This document shows, piece after piece, positions 1 through 8,148 of a stretch of DNA of 30,532 nt; position 1 is the first letter of the stretch; each line of letters starts with the position of its first letter. The DNA comes from Flavobacteriales bacterium UBA5939 (GTDB taxonomy: Bacteria > Bacteroidota > Bacteroidia > Flavobacteriales > Schleiferiaceae). Location of the stretch: assembly GCA_002430755.1 (NCBI GenBank), contig DJCX01000008.1, positions 1 through 30,532 of the forward strand. The letters are read 5' to 3'. The notes under the pieces were generated by a model. That model was not told the origin of the DNA. It saw only the letters and a list, made by a program, of their open reading frames with translations, and did no database searches. The translations under genes were made by a program, and so were the position numbers.

Positions 1-780
1 GGAGATGACCTTATGTTGCAGGGCGACCTAGGTGCTTGGACAGCTGTAGCAGATGGGCTAGTTGCGCGAAATTTAAACCACTTGAGCGAGTTACCTACTT
101 ACGATGCGCCTGCGGTGATTGCGGCGTGTGACTCCGCTTTGGGGGTAGGGGTAGATTTTCAAATTGGTTTTGAAGAGGAAATCAATCAAAATCCTTGGTA
201 CCAATTCACCGTCATTGACCGCGTGGGCTATTTTACTCAAGAGGGATTTTTGCACAACAGGATGGATTCCACGTCGGATCCAAGAGTAGCATTCTATCGC
301 TCGAGCGATTTGTGGTCCATACCGTCGTTGGGTGCTGCCACTGCAGATCTTCCCGTGCTTACCACGTTTGAATTGCAGTTCATCAAAGCAGAGGCGCAGT
401 TTCGTAGCGGAGATCTAGCCGGGGCGAGAGGTTCGATGGAGCAGGGCATTGCAGCCAACATGGCTTATTTCGGTGTAGCATCGGACAGTGCGCAACTTTA
501 CATTGACAGTTTGCCGGGGGTAACCACCCTTGAATTGATCATGGAGGAAAAATACATTTCCATGTTTACCCAAGGGGAGTCTTGGACGGATTGGCGCCGA
601 ACGGGCTATCCCACCCTGAGTGCGGACCCGCTGTGGTACCTCACTGAGATCCCAAGGCGAATGCCGTATCCAGAGAGCGAGTATTTGTATAACAATGAGC
701 AGGTTCCTATGCCTGAGGACGCTACGTTTGAAGAGCGTTACGGGATGTCTCCAGAGTACAGAATTTTTTGGGATAAATAG
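1..780 (+). CDS. SusD/RagB-family outer-membrane lipoprotein, C-terminal part (5' end outside window)
   Basis: The reading frame is open from base 1, so the gene starts upstream; about 259 residues are visible. SusD-family proteins are surface lipoproteins that sit on a SusC-type TonB-dependent transporter and capture glycans or peptides. Visible family hallmarks are a helical stretch with AEAQFRSGDLAGAR (a TPR-like helix of the SusD fold), then the segment EEKYISMFTQGESWTDWRRT, typical of the C-terminal half, and an end rich in Pro/Tyr/Glu with conserved NNEQVPMPED. Full-length relatives are usually about 470-520 aa, so roughly half is missing. A SusC partner would be expected just upstream, outside the window. 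The gene converges on recJ with a 6-bp gap and no obvious terminator. The substrate cannot be told. Confidence 0.88.
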   Translation, partial: GDDLMLQGDLGAWTAVADGLVARNLNHLSELPTYDAPAVIAACDSALGVGVDFQIGFEEEINQNPWYQFTVIDRVGYFTQEGFLHNRMDSTSDPRVAFYRSSDLWSIPSLGAATADLPVLTTFELQFIKAEAQFRSGDLAGARGSMEQGIAANMAYFGVASDSAQLYIDSLPGVTTLELIMEEKYISMFTQGESWTDWRRTGYPTLSADPLWYLTEIPRRMPYPESEYLYNNEQVPMPEDATFEERYGMSPEYRIFWDK

Positions 781-786
781 CCCTGG

Positions 787-2490
787 TTATTCTGCGGGGC
801 GCAGGCTTTCGACCATGATTTCAATGCTCATCTGACCGCGGAAGTGGTTTTCGGTGAGGGTGATGAGGGCGTCGAAAGGGGTGCCGGCTTTGAAGTCACT
901 TTCAAGGTGACCTTGGTTAAATGCTATTCCTGAGATCGCTGGTCCGCCTTCTTGGTGTTTGACGTTGAGTTTGAGGTGGGATTTGTCGCCACCTACTGCA
1001 CGCGTTTGCCCAGCATCTACGAGATTTTTGAGCAGGAATATAGGGGCTGGATTTTCTGGTCCGTGCGGGTCCAGTTGCTTCAGGATTTTATGAAAGCGAT
1101 CGGTGAATTGGCTAAGGTGGGCCTGTGCGTCATAGAAGTAGTTCTGCTCGAGCTGGTCGGGGCTGAGGTTTTTTTGGCAATAGGCTTCGAAGGCTGCTTT
1201 GAAATGGGGTAGTTGACTCTCGTGCAGGGTCATACCGGCGGCATATTTGTGCCCGCCGAATTGGATCAAATGCTCCTCACAGGAAGAAAGGGCCTCGTAG
1301 AGGTCGAAATCCGTTACTGAACGCGCGCTTCCGGCGAGTTTATCGCCACTCTTGGTCAGGACAATGGTAGGCCTGTAGCGCGTTTCCACAATCTTGCTGG
1401 CCACGATGCCTACCACGCCCTTGTGCCACTCGGGATTGTATAGAACGTTGGAAAATGGGTAGTTCTCGGGGTCCAATTGGTCTTTGGCCTCTTCGAAAAT
1501 AGTTTTCTGTACCTCGCGGCGTTCTGTGTTGAACTGCTGGATGCGGTGGGCGAGGTCTTGTTGCGCCTCACCTTCCTTTGAGCGCAGCAGCTCTACGGCG
1601 CGAAGGCCACTTTCCATTCTTCCAGCGGCGTTAATCCTCGGACCAATAGTAAAGCCGAGGTCTCGAAAATTCAGTTCGTGGGGATTTTTGGCGGCCACTT
1701 GGAGCAGCGCGGCAATGCCTGGTCGACTTTCGCCATTTCTGAGACGCTCCATTCCGAAATGAGCCAATATTCTATTCTCTCCAGTAACGTGCACGATATC
1801 GGCAGCAATGGAGATGGCGCACAGGTCGAGAAGAGGGTAGAGGTAGTGCTCGTGCGGCAATCCCCAACGCTCGCAGAGCGCTTGACATAATTTGAATCCT
1901 ACACCACACCCGGAGAGTTCCTTGTAAGGGTACAGGCAATCGGGGCGCTTGGGGTTTAGGATGGCCTTCGCCAGCGGGAGTTCTTGTTCGGGTCGGTGGT
2001 GGTCACAGACGATGATGTCTATACCTAGCTGTCGGGCATGTGCAATCTGGTCGAAGGCCTTGATGCCACAGTCCAAGGCGATAATCAGTGTGATGCCCAG
2101 CTCTGCGGCGAGGTTAATGCCGTCGAAGGACAATCCGTAGCCCTCTTTGTAGCGGTCGGGAATGTAGGCTTCAATGGGAAACTTACCGTCGAGAAAATCG
2201 GACATTAAAGCGACAGAAGTGGTGCCGTCCACGTCGTAATCGCCATAGATCATCACGTGTTCCTGGTGGATCCTCGCTTGCTCAATACGTTCTACAGCTG
2301 CCTCCATATCCTTCATGCGGTACGGGTCGTGCAGGTGTTTTAGATCGGGCCTGAAAAAGGCCTTAGCGGAACTGAAATCCTCGATGCCACGAACGGCGAG
2401 CAAATGGGAGAGCAGTGGGTCTTTAGTGACCTCTGCGGTTAATATCGATGTAATGCCTGCCTCGGGAGCCGGCTTTGGGCTCCAACGCAT
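787..2490 (-). CDS. recJ: Single-stranded-DNA-specific exonuclease RecJ
   Basis: RecJ degrades single-stranded DNA 5' to 3' in recombination, mismatch and base-excision repair. The 567-aa protein is a normal length. The DHH-family metal-binding motifs are intact: YGDYDVDGTTS at residues 82-92 (D84, D86, D88), D140 in IALDCG, and CDHH at 162-165. A DHHA1 domain follows at about 340-450 (GGHKYAAGMTL is visible), then an OB-like C-terminal region. The start codon overlaps the stop of the upstream DAHP synthase gene by one base (TAATG), so the two are probably translationally coupled. It is the last gene of the four-gene minus-strand run starting at 5101. Confidence 0.96.
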   Translation of the reverse strand: MRWSPKPAPEAGITSILTAEVTKDPLLSHLLAVRGIEDFSSAKAFFRPDLKHLHDPYRMKDMEAAVERIEQARIHQEHVMIYGDYDVDGTTSVALMSDFLDGKFPIEAYIPDRYKEGYGLSFDGINLAAELGITLIIALDCGIKAFDQIAHARQLGIDIIVCDHHRPEQELPLAKAILNPKRPDCLYPYKELSGCGVGFKLCQALCERWGLPHEHYLYPLLDLCAISIAADIVHVTGENRILAHFGMERLRNGESRPGIAALLQVAAKNPHELNFRDLGFTIGPRINAAGRMESGLRAVELLRSKEGEAQQDLAHRIQQFNTERREVQKTIFEEAKDQLDPENYPFSNVLYNPEWHKGVVGIVASKIVETRYRPTIVLTKSGDKLAGSARSVTDFDLYEALSSCEEHLIQFGGHKYAAGMTLHESQLPHFKAAFEAYCQKNLSPDQLEQNYFYDAQAHLSQFTDRFHKILKQLDPHGPENPAPIFLLKNLVDAGQTRAVGGDKSHLKLNVKHQEGGPAISGIAFNQGHLESDFKAGTPFDALITLTENHFRGQMSIEIMVESLRPAE

Positions 2491-3578
2491 TAGGCATCTT
2501 TTTTAATAAGTTCAGTCTGATAGTCCACGCTGTATTTGTGGATCAGTGCGAAGAGCTCATGAATGAACGCTGGAGACATGTCTTTGCCTTCCGCCTTAGA
2601 AGTTTGCTCTTGGACCAATTTTAACCACCGTTCCATATGGAAGATACTCAGTCCTTCGCGCTCTTTGATGGCAGCGATGTCCTTGACCTTAGCAAATCTC
2701 TTTTGGAGCACATCCACAATGGCATCATCCAAGACATCGAGAGCCTCGCGCAGGGTGGCGAGTTCCGCATTGGGTTGTAAGGGTACCTCGGTGTGAATTT
2801 TTAACTCACGTATAATCTCGCCCAGCTTGGCCGGGGTGATCTGTTGCTTGGCATCGCTCAAGGCGCAATCTGGGTCGTGGTGTGTCTCAATCATCAGACC
2901 TTCCATTCCGAGGTCCATGGCCACTTGACTCACTTCTTTAATGAGGCTGCGGTCTCCCGCAATATGGCTCGGGTCACAGATGATTTTTATCTCAGGCATC
3001 AAGGCACGCAAATCAAAGCTGTGCTGCCATTCTGGTTCATTGCGGTAGATGCTTTTGGCCGTAGAGAAGAATCCACGGTGTACCGCTGCAATGCGCTCAG
3101 TACCCGCCTTTTGAAAGCGCTCGATAGCACCCGCCCATAGGCCAATCTCAGCATGAATAGGGTTCTTAACAAGCACGGGGATATTCACGCCCTTCAGCGC
3201 TTCGGCAATCTCCTGGACGTAAAATGGATTTACGGTCGTACGCGCTCCAATCCAGAGGACATCAGCCCCCTCTTTAAGGGCGAGTTCCACATGTTCGGCG
3301 TTGGCTACTTCAACAGTAGTTGGGGTGTTAATGGCTTTACCGGCATCAATGAGCCAGCGCATGGCTTCGGCGCCCACACCTTCGAACGAGCCCGGTTTTG
3401 TGCGCGGCTTCCATACGCCGCCACGCAACAAAGAGATGGGCGCATTCGCTTTTATCTGTTGGGCAGTTTCTAGAACTTGCTCAGGACTTTCCACACTGCA
3501 AGGACCGGCGATCAATAATGGACCGCTGTCGTTGGTGTCGAACCATTGCTCGATCGATTGTGCTTTGATGGAAGTCAT
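2490..3578 (-). CDS. Bifunctional 3-deoxy-7-phosphoheptulonate synthase / chorismate mutase
   Basis: The enzyme makes DAHP from phosphoenolpyruvate and erythrose 4-phosphate (first step of the shikimate pathway) and converts chorismate to prephenate. Residues 1-260 are a class I-beta (KDSA-like) DAHP synthase: GPLLIAGPCSVES near residue 18, LLRGGVWKPRTKPGSFEG at about 50, VLVKNPIH at about 135, and IICDPSHIAGDR at about 200. Residues about 270-362 are a helical AroQ-type chorismate mutase domain starting LATLREALDVLDDAIVDVL. This fusion order is known in Bacteroidota. It lies 6 bp after rsmI and overlaps the recJ start, so it is part of an operon. No other aromatic-pathway gene is in the window. 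Confidence 0.95.
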   Translation of the reverse strand: MTSIKAQSIEQWFDTNDSGPLLIAGPCSVESPEQVLETAQQIKANAPISLLRGGVWKPRTKPGSFEGVGAEAMRWLIDAGKAINTPTTVEVANAEHVELALKEGADVLWIGARTTVNPFYVQEIAEALKGVNIPVLVKNPIHAEIGLWAGAIERFQKAGTERIAAVHRGFFSTAKSIYRNEPEWQHSFDLRALMPEIKIICDPSHIAGDRSLIKEVSQVAMDLGMEGLMIETHHDPDCALSDAKQQITPAKLGEIIRELKIHTEVPLQPNAELATLREALDVLDDAIVDVLQKRFAKVKDIAAIKEREGLSIFHMERWLKLVQEQTSKAEGKDMSPAFIHELFALIHKYSVDYQTELIKKDA

Positions 3579-3584
3579 ACGTAA

Positions 3585-4286
3585 TTAACCCTTTTCCTTG
3601 GCTTGTTGTTTGGTCAGTCCTCCTATGATAAGGACCAATTCTCCTTTCACACCACCGCGCCCTTCTACCTGGGTCAGTACTTCACTGGCACTTCCGCGAA
3701 TACACTCCTCAAACTTCTTAGAGATTTCACGGCACAGGGCTACTGGGCGGTCGCTCCCACAAAATTCGACAATTTGCCCGAGGGTTTTGATGATTTTATG
3801 TGGACTTTCATAAAGAACTACTGTTGAGGTGGCCTCTGCAATGTTTTGAAGCTTGGTTTGTCGGCCTTTCTTCGGGGGTAAGAACCCTTCAAAATAAAAG
3901 GTGTCGCACGGCAAGCCGCTACTCACTAGCGCAGGAACGAAAGCTGTGGCGCCCGGCAGGGTAATGATCTCGATGCCGGCCTCTGCGGCTGCGCGTATGA
4001 GGAGAAATCCAGGATCACTGATCCCCGGGGTACCTGCATCACTGACTAAGGCAATAGTGGTGCCCGCCAGAATTTGGCCGATGTAGCGTTCCACCACTTT
4101 GTGTTCGTTGTGCATGTGAAAGCTCTGCTTGGGCGTTTCAATCCCAAAATGCGACGTCAATTTTCCCGTGGTACGGGTGTCTTCGGCCAAGATGAGGTCG
4201 GCTTCTTTCAGCACCGTGATGGCGCGAAAGGTCATGTCTTCAAGATTACCTACTGGGGTAGGCACGACGTACAGCGTTGCAGACAT
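3585..4286 (-). CDS. rsmI: 16S rRNA (cytidine(1402)-2'-O)-methyltransferase RsmI
   Basis: RsmI 2'-O-methylates C1402 of 16S rRNA in the decoding centre using S-adenosylmethionine. The 233-aa protein begins with the typical TLYVVPTPVGNLEDMTFRA and AEDTRTTGKL, and carries the tetrapyrrole-methylase glycine/proline motif VSDAGTPGISDPG at residues 81-93, then FEGFLPPKKGRQ and YESPHKI. The end with GELVLII is also typical. It sits 2 bp after the 270-aa unknown protein and 6 bp before the DAHP synthase gene. In this phylum rsmI is often near tdk, as here (divergent, about 880 bp away). Confidence 0.97.
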   Translation of the reverse strand: MSATLYVVPTPVGNLEDMTFRAITVLKEADLILAEDTRTTGKLTSHFGIETPKQSFHMHNEHKVVERYIGQILAGTTIALVSDAGTPGISDPGFLLIRAAAEAGIEIITLPGATAFVPALVSSGLPCDTFYFEGFLPPKKGRQTKLQNIAEATSTVVLYESPHKIIKTLGQIVEFCGSDRPVALCREISKKFEECIRGSASEVLTQVEGRGGVKGELVLIIGGLTKQQAKEKG

Positions 4287-4288
4287 AA

Positions 4289-5101
4289 TTACCCGAAGCG
4301 TTGTTCTACCGCTGCCATAAAGCGCTCTGCGGTTTCCTCGTTATCTGCCCAGCCGTATTCCGGTGCAATATGTGTGGTTAAGAAATCTTGAGCTTCACCC
4401 AAGCTGCCTAGGGTATTGAGCTGGCTCACAACGCGGTTGAAATCTTCAGCCGATCCGTCAAATAAATCTTTTACAAAGCCAATTCTATCGTTCAGCCCAA
4501 ACTTTAGTGCGCCGCCCGCCAATCGGTCATTCAAACTTTTCTTTTCAGTGCTTTGCGCCTTTTCAGCGACACTTTCACTCTGCACCATCACTGGCTCAGC
4601 AATTTCCTCCGCCGGAGGCTCAGGTGCCGCTGGCGCCGGTTCAACGGCTTCGTCCAACTGAAATACGGTGCGGTCTTCGTGTGATTTAAGAACAGGTTCT
4701 TCTGATTCTTTTACTTCTTCGGGTAGAACTTGAGCAGCTTTTGCAGCTTCTTCTTTTTCGATCTCTTCAGCGACATCCACCAGCGAGAGTTGATTGTCCT
4801 CTTCCTCAGAAGTTGCAGTCGTTACAGGAGCAGCTTCTACAAGCGCCTCAGGGGCAGGTGTAGGCACATCGATCTCAGGAACACTGACTTCAGACTGAAG
4901 TTCTGCAATCCTCGCACGAAGTTGAGATTGCATATCCTGCTGCGCAGCTGCAAGTTGTTGTTGAATGGTTTCTTCGGCTTCGAGTAAAGCCAAACCTTTA
5001 TACAGATCGAGTACGGCTTTTGCCGCCTCTGAATGACTCTTACCTCCTATTTCTAGGGCCAATTGGGCCAATTCTGCTTCAATCTGCGTTCTCTTCTTCA
5101 T
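4289..5101 (-). CDS. Conserved Bacteroidota protein of unknown function with acidic Pro/Glu/Ala-rich linker
   Basis: The function is not known. The 270-aa protein has three parts. Residues 1-65 are predicted helical with coiled-coil tendency (EAELAQLALEIGGKSHSE, then EAEETIQQQLAAAQQDM). Residues about 70-185 are low-complexity and acidic (Glu, Pro, Ala, Val). Residues about 186-270 form a compact domain starting SLNDRLAGGALKFGLNDRIG, then FVKDLFDGSAEDFNRVVSQLN and a C-terminal helix. From memory, a domain of the form 'lNDkflFinELF.gd...yn.ai..Ln' recurs in uncharacterised proteins across Bacteroidota, here beside rsmI and tdk. There is no signal peptide or membrane segment, so it is likely cytoplasmic. 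It is the first gene of the minus-strand operon. Confidence 0.8.
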   Translation of the reverse strand: MKKRTQIEAELAQLALEIGGKSHSEAAKAVLDLYKGLALLEAEETIQQQLAAAQQDMQSQLRARIAELQSEVSVPEIDVPTPAPEALVEAAPVTTATSEEEDNQLSLVDVAEEIEKEEAAKAAQVLPEEVKESEEPVLKSHEDRTVFQLDEAVEPAPAAPEPPAEEIAEPVMVQSESVAEKAQSTEKKSLNDRLAGGALKFGLNDRIGFVKDLFDGSAEDFNRVVSQLNTLGSLGEAQDFLTTHIAPEYGWADNEETAERFMAAVEQRFG

Positions 5102-5129
5102 AAACCTTTCCTCTAGCTGTGATATTATC

Positions 5130-5148
5130 TACCTTTAACGCCAAAGTA
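5130..5148. promoter_or_regulatory. Candidate divergent promoter region between tdk and the rsmI operon
   Basis: The 63-bp gap (5102-5164) separates two divergent transcription units. On the plus strand TACCTTTA (5130-5137) matches the Bacteroidota -7 consensus TAnnTTTG except for the last base. On the minus strand TACTTTGG (5148-5141) resembles the consensus with one base fewer in the TA-TTTG spacing. I found no convincing -33 TTG for either, so this is a weak call. Confidence 0.35.
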
Positions 5149-5164
5149 GCATTAATCTGTTCTC

Positions 5165-5755
5165 ATGTTTCAAAGCGGTATAGAATTTAACCAACAAAAA
5201 GGCGGTTGGATCGAGGTAGTATGTGGTCCCATGTTTAGTGGAAAGACGGAGGAGTTAATTCGCCGCATGCGCCGTGCCCAGATTGCGGGACAGAAAGTCG
5301 AAATTTTTAAGCCCGCCTCGGACATCCGTTACGACGAACAGGAGGTGGTGAGCCACGACAAAAACTCCATTCCTTCGACACCCATCGACAATAGCTCGAA
5401 CATGCTCCTGCTCGCAGACGACGTTCAGGTCGTAGGAATCGACGAGGCCCAATTCTTCGACGAAGGCATCGTTGAGGTTGCGAATGCCCTCGCCAACCAA
5501 GGAAAGCGCGTAGTGATCGCAGGCCTCGACAAAGACTTCAAGGGCCGCCCGTTTGGACCCATGCCAAACCTACTGGCCACCGCAGAATATGTGACCAAGC
5601 TCCACGCTATATGCCGCCGAACGGGCGGCCCTGCACATTTCTCTTACCGCATCGTGGAAGGAAATCAAACCTTTATGCTGGGCGAACACGGTGAATACGA
5701 ACCGGTGAGCCGCTCGGTTTACAACGAATTGAACGCACAAAAAAGTGGCCATTAA
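5165..5755 (+). CDS. tdk: Thymidine kinase (type II)
   Basis: Tdk phosphorylates thymidine to dTMP with ATP (pyrimidine salvage). The 196-aa protein shows the P-loop GPMFSGKT (residues 21-28), the Walker B/catalytic motif GIDEAQFFDE (91-100, with E94 as the likely general base), and the lasso/substrate region GLDKDFKGRPFGPM, then ATAEYVTKLHAIC. Of the four zinc-ligand cysteines of classical type II enzymes, only C150 is seen: the second position is Thr (CRRT), and the C-terminal pair is replaced by Ser-rich residues in EPVSRSVYNELN. From memory the same change occurs in other flavobacterial enzymes. Its last 11 bases overlap the GTG start of murF-alr. The NupC-type transporter at 26646 could supply its substrate. 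Confidence 0.96.
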   Translation: MFQSGIEFNQQKGGWIEVVCGPMFSGKTEELIRRMRRAQIAGQKVEIFKPASDIRYDEQEVVSHDKNSIPSTPIDNSSNMLLLADDVQVVGIDEAQFFDEGIVEVANALANQGKRVVIAGLDKDFKGRPFGPMPNLLATAEYVTKLHAICRRTGGPAHFSYRIVEGNQTFMLGEHGEYEPVSRSVYNELNAQKSGH

Positions 5756-8063
5756 AGCCGCACATATTGCAACACTTGCCGGCGCAACTTTGCACGGCCC
5801 CGAGGAGGCATCATTCACCCAATTCGCCTTCGACTCCCGACGTATCCATAGTGCCCAACCTACGTGTTTTATAGCACTCGCCACACCGCACGCGGACGGC
5901 CACCACTACATTGACAGCGCCATCGCGCGCGGTGCCACCACCGTCATTTGTAGCGACGCTGCTCATGCGGTGAACCACCCGTCCACCTGTTTCATTGTCC
6001 ACCCAGCACCGTTGGAGGTGCTTAGATCGTGGGCTGCACAGCAGCGGGAAGCACTTTCGGGCGAAGTTGTAGCCATTACGGGCAGCAACGGAAAAACGGT
6101 GGTGAAGGAATGGCTGTACGAGTTGTTGGGTGCCCCGGAGCACATTCACCGCACACACGCCAGCTTTAACAGCGAACTAGGCGTGCCGTTGACCTTGAGC
6201 GCTTTAGCGGACCAGCACCAAAGTGCTCTTATAGAAGTGGGTATAGATGAGGCGGGTGCTATGCAGCGTCATGAGGAATTGGTGCGGCCTTCTATCGGGA
6301 TCTTCACCACCTTGGGCGATGCCCACGGAGAGAATTTTGAGAGTGATGAACAGAAATTCAAGGAAAAATTCAAGCTGTTCGAACATTGCTACAGCTTGGT
6401 TATTGGCCGTAAATGGCTGAGGTGGGCACAAGAATTAGGGCTAAAAATCCCCGAGCGCACACTCGTGTGGGGGCAAGGGGAGGAATTGGACCCGGATGCC
6501 ATTCAAGATTGGCCGTTTAGTGGCGACTATCAAAAAGAAAACGCCTTGAGTGCCTTGGGCGGAGCATTGCTGCTAGGTGCTTCTATGGAAGATTTGCAAC
6601 GCAGATTAGTTCTTTTGCAGCCGTTAGAGATGCGTATGCAATTGCGTAGCGCGAAGGACGGCGGCTATTTACTAGAAGATACCTACAGTTCAGATTTAAG
6701 CAGCCTCCGTTGGGCATTGGAAGAGCTCGCGAGCAGTGCACTCACTTCAAGAAAATGGGCGGTGCTCAGCCATTTGGGCAGCGAGGAAAAAACCGTTGAG
6801 GCCAAAGCCCTTGCGGCTACCTACGGTTTGGACCGTATCTGGTGGGTTGAAAAGCCGGAAGATGTGGGTGAATTGACCGCGAGTTTCGCCGGGTTGGATT
6901 TGAATAAAACTACCGTATTGGTCAAAGGCAGACGCGCCTTTAAATTGGAACAATTCGCCGCAACCCTGCAAGACCAATACCACAGTACATGGGCCGAAGT
7001 GAACCTTAGCGCCATGCGCCGCAACTTGCAAAAGTTTAAAGCGCATTTGAATCCAGAGACTAAGGTCATGGCCATGGTCAAGGCGGCCAGCTATGGATCA
7101 GGCACTCTCGAAGTGGCACGTTGGTTACAGGACTTACATGTCGATTATCTCGGCGTTGCTTTTGCGCAGGAAGCACTGAGCTTAAGGGCTAGGGGAATTA
7201 CCATGCCTATTTTGGTGCTTAACGTGGACCCACAACAGATGCCGCTGCTTGCTGCGGCAGGTACAGAGGTGGAGTTGTTTGCACGTCACCAGCTCGATAC
7301 TTGGCTCAGCGCAAAGAGAACGGAGGTGCTGAAGGTGCACCTGAAGATCAATACAGGGATGAACCGATTGGGTTTTGCGCCCGAGAAGGTGGAGGAATTA
7401 TTGAAAGAATTGGCCACAGAGCCTCGAGTGGAAGTGGTTGGTGCATTCTCGCACCTCGCTGCGGCCGACGACCCCGATAAAGATGAATTTACAGGTAAAC
7501 AACTGCGCACATTTGAAGCAGTGGCAGCAGCTGTGAAGGCCCAATATCCAGGGGCTGTGGCACACGTGTTGAATACGCACGGCATCCACAGATTTACTAA
7601 AGAAGCCCACGAGATGGTGCGCTTGGGCATAGGCTTGTATGGTGCAGGAAACTATGAAGGCATTGCGCCTTTGGAAGAAGTCATTTCTTGGAAGTGTAGG
7701 GTGAGTCAGGTTAGCGACCTTAATCCGGGCGATTCGGTAGGCTATGGCACTACCTTCACTGCCTATAGGCCTATGAAATATGCCACCTTGCCCGTCGGGT
7801 ATGCCGACGGCTTGTCTCGTTCTTTATCTGGTGGAAAAGGCGCAGTATATATCGCCGGTCACCGCTGTACCATCCTGGGAAGGGTGTGTATGGACATGTG
7901 CATGGTCGATATCACTGGCTTGGAGGTAAACCCTGGCGATGAGGTGGAGATTTTAGGTCCTCATCAAAGTGCCTCAGATTTGGCTAAGGCGGCAGGAACG
8001 ATTTCCTACGAGGTCCTTACTGGAATTGGCCCCAGAGTACCAAGACTTTATATAAAGGATTAA
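5745..8063 (+). CDS. Bifunctional UDP-N-acetylmuramoyl-tripeptide:D-Ala-D-Ala ligase / alanine racemase
   Basis: This fusion supplies D-alanine and adds D-Ala-D-Ala to the peptidoglycan precursor. Residues 1-400 are Mur-ligase-like: N-terminal domain with FAFDSRR, ATP-binding loop ITGSNGKTVVKEWL (about 110-123), NSELGVPLTLS, and a C-terminal Mur domain with MRMQLRSAKDGGYLLEDTYS. Residues about 410-772 are a fold-type III alanine racemase: PLP lysine K446 in MVKAASYGSG, GMNRLGF, HLAAADDPDK, the second catalytic tyrosine Y667 in SVGYGTTF, and CTILGRVCMDMCMVD. The MurF-Alr fusion is known in Bacteroidota, where it is usually about 800 aa; this one is slightly short. The GTG start is chosen because MAIKAAHIATLAGATLHG aligns with the family start; it overlaps tdk by 11 bp. 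Confidence 0.95.
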   Translation: MAIKAAHIATLAGATLHGPEEASFTQFAFDSRRIHSAQPTCFIALATPHADGHHYIDSAIARGATTVICSDAAHAVNHPSTCFIVHPAPLEVLRSWAAQQREALSGEVVAITGSNGKTVVKEWLYELLGAPEHIHRTHASFNSELGVPLTLSALADQHQSALIEVGIDEAGAMQRHEELVRPSIGIFTTLGDAHGENFESDEQKFKEKFKLFEHCYSLVIGRKWLRWAQELGLKIPERTLVWGQGEELDPDAIQDWPFSGDYQKENALSALGGALLLGASMEDLQRRLVLLQPLEMRMQLRSAKDGGYLLEDTYSSDLSSLRWALEELASSALTSRKWAVLSHLGSEEKTVEAKALAATYGLDRIWWVEKPEDVGELTASFAGLDLNKTTVLVKGRRAFKLEQFAATLQDQYHSTWAEVNLSAMRRNLQKFKAHLNPETKVMAMVKAASYGSGTLEVARWLQDLHVDYLGVAFAQEALSLRARGITMPILVLNVDPQQMPLLAAAGTEVELFARHQLDTWLSAKRTEVLKVHLKINTGMNRLGFAPEKVEELLKELATEPRVEVVGAFSHLAAADDPDKDEFTGKQLRTFEAVAAAVKAQYPGAVAHVLNTHGIHRFTKEAHEMVRLGIGLYGAGNYEGIAPLEEVISWKCRVSQVSDLNPGDSVGYGTTFTAYRPMKYATLPVGYADGLSRSLSGGKGAVYIAGHRCTILGRVCMDMCMVDITGLEVNPGDEVEILGPHQSASDLAKAAGTISYEVLTGIGPRVPRLYIKD

Positions 8064-8148
8064 GTCTTGTAATTATTCGGTTTAGCTGACAGTATTCCCC
8101 CGTTTTGTTGTATTTTATACAATGAAACTCTTAAACGTATAGCCTCCT

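Noticed and set aside
8064..8148. Promoter for the SPFH gene using TATTTTAT at 8111-8118
   Set aside because: Only a partial match to TAnnTTTG, and AT-rich sequence makes chance matches likely; not listed as a feature.
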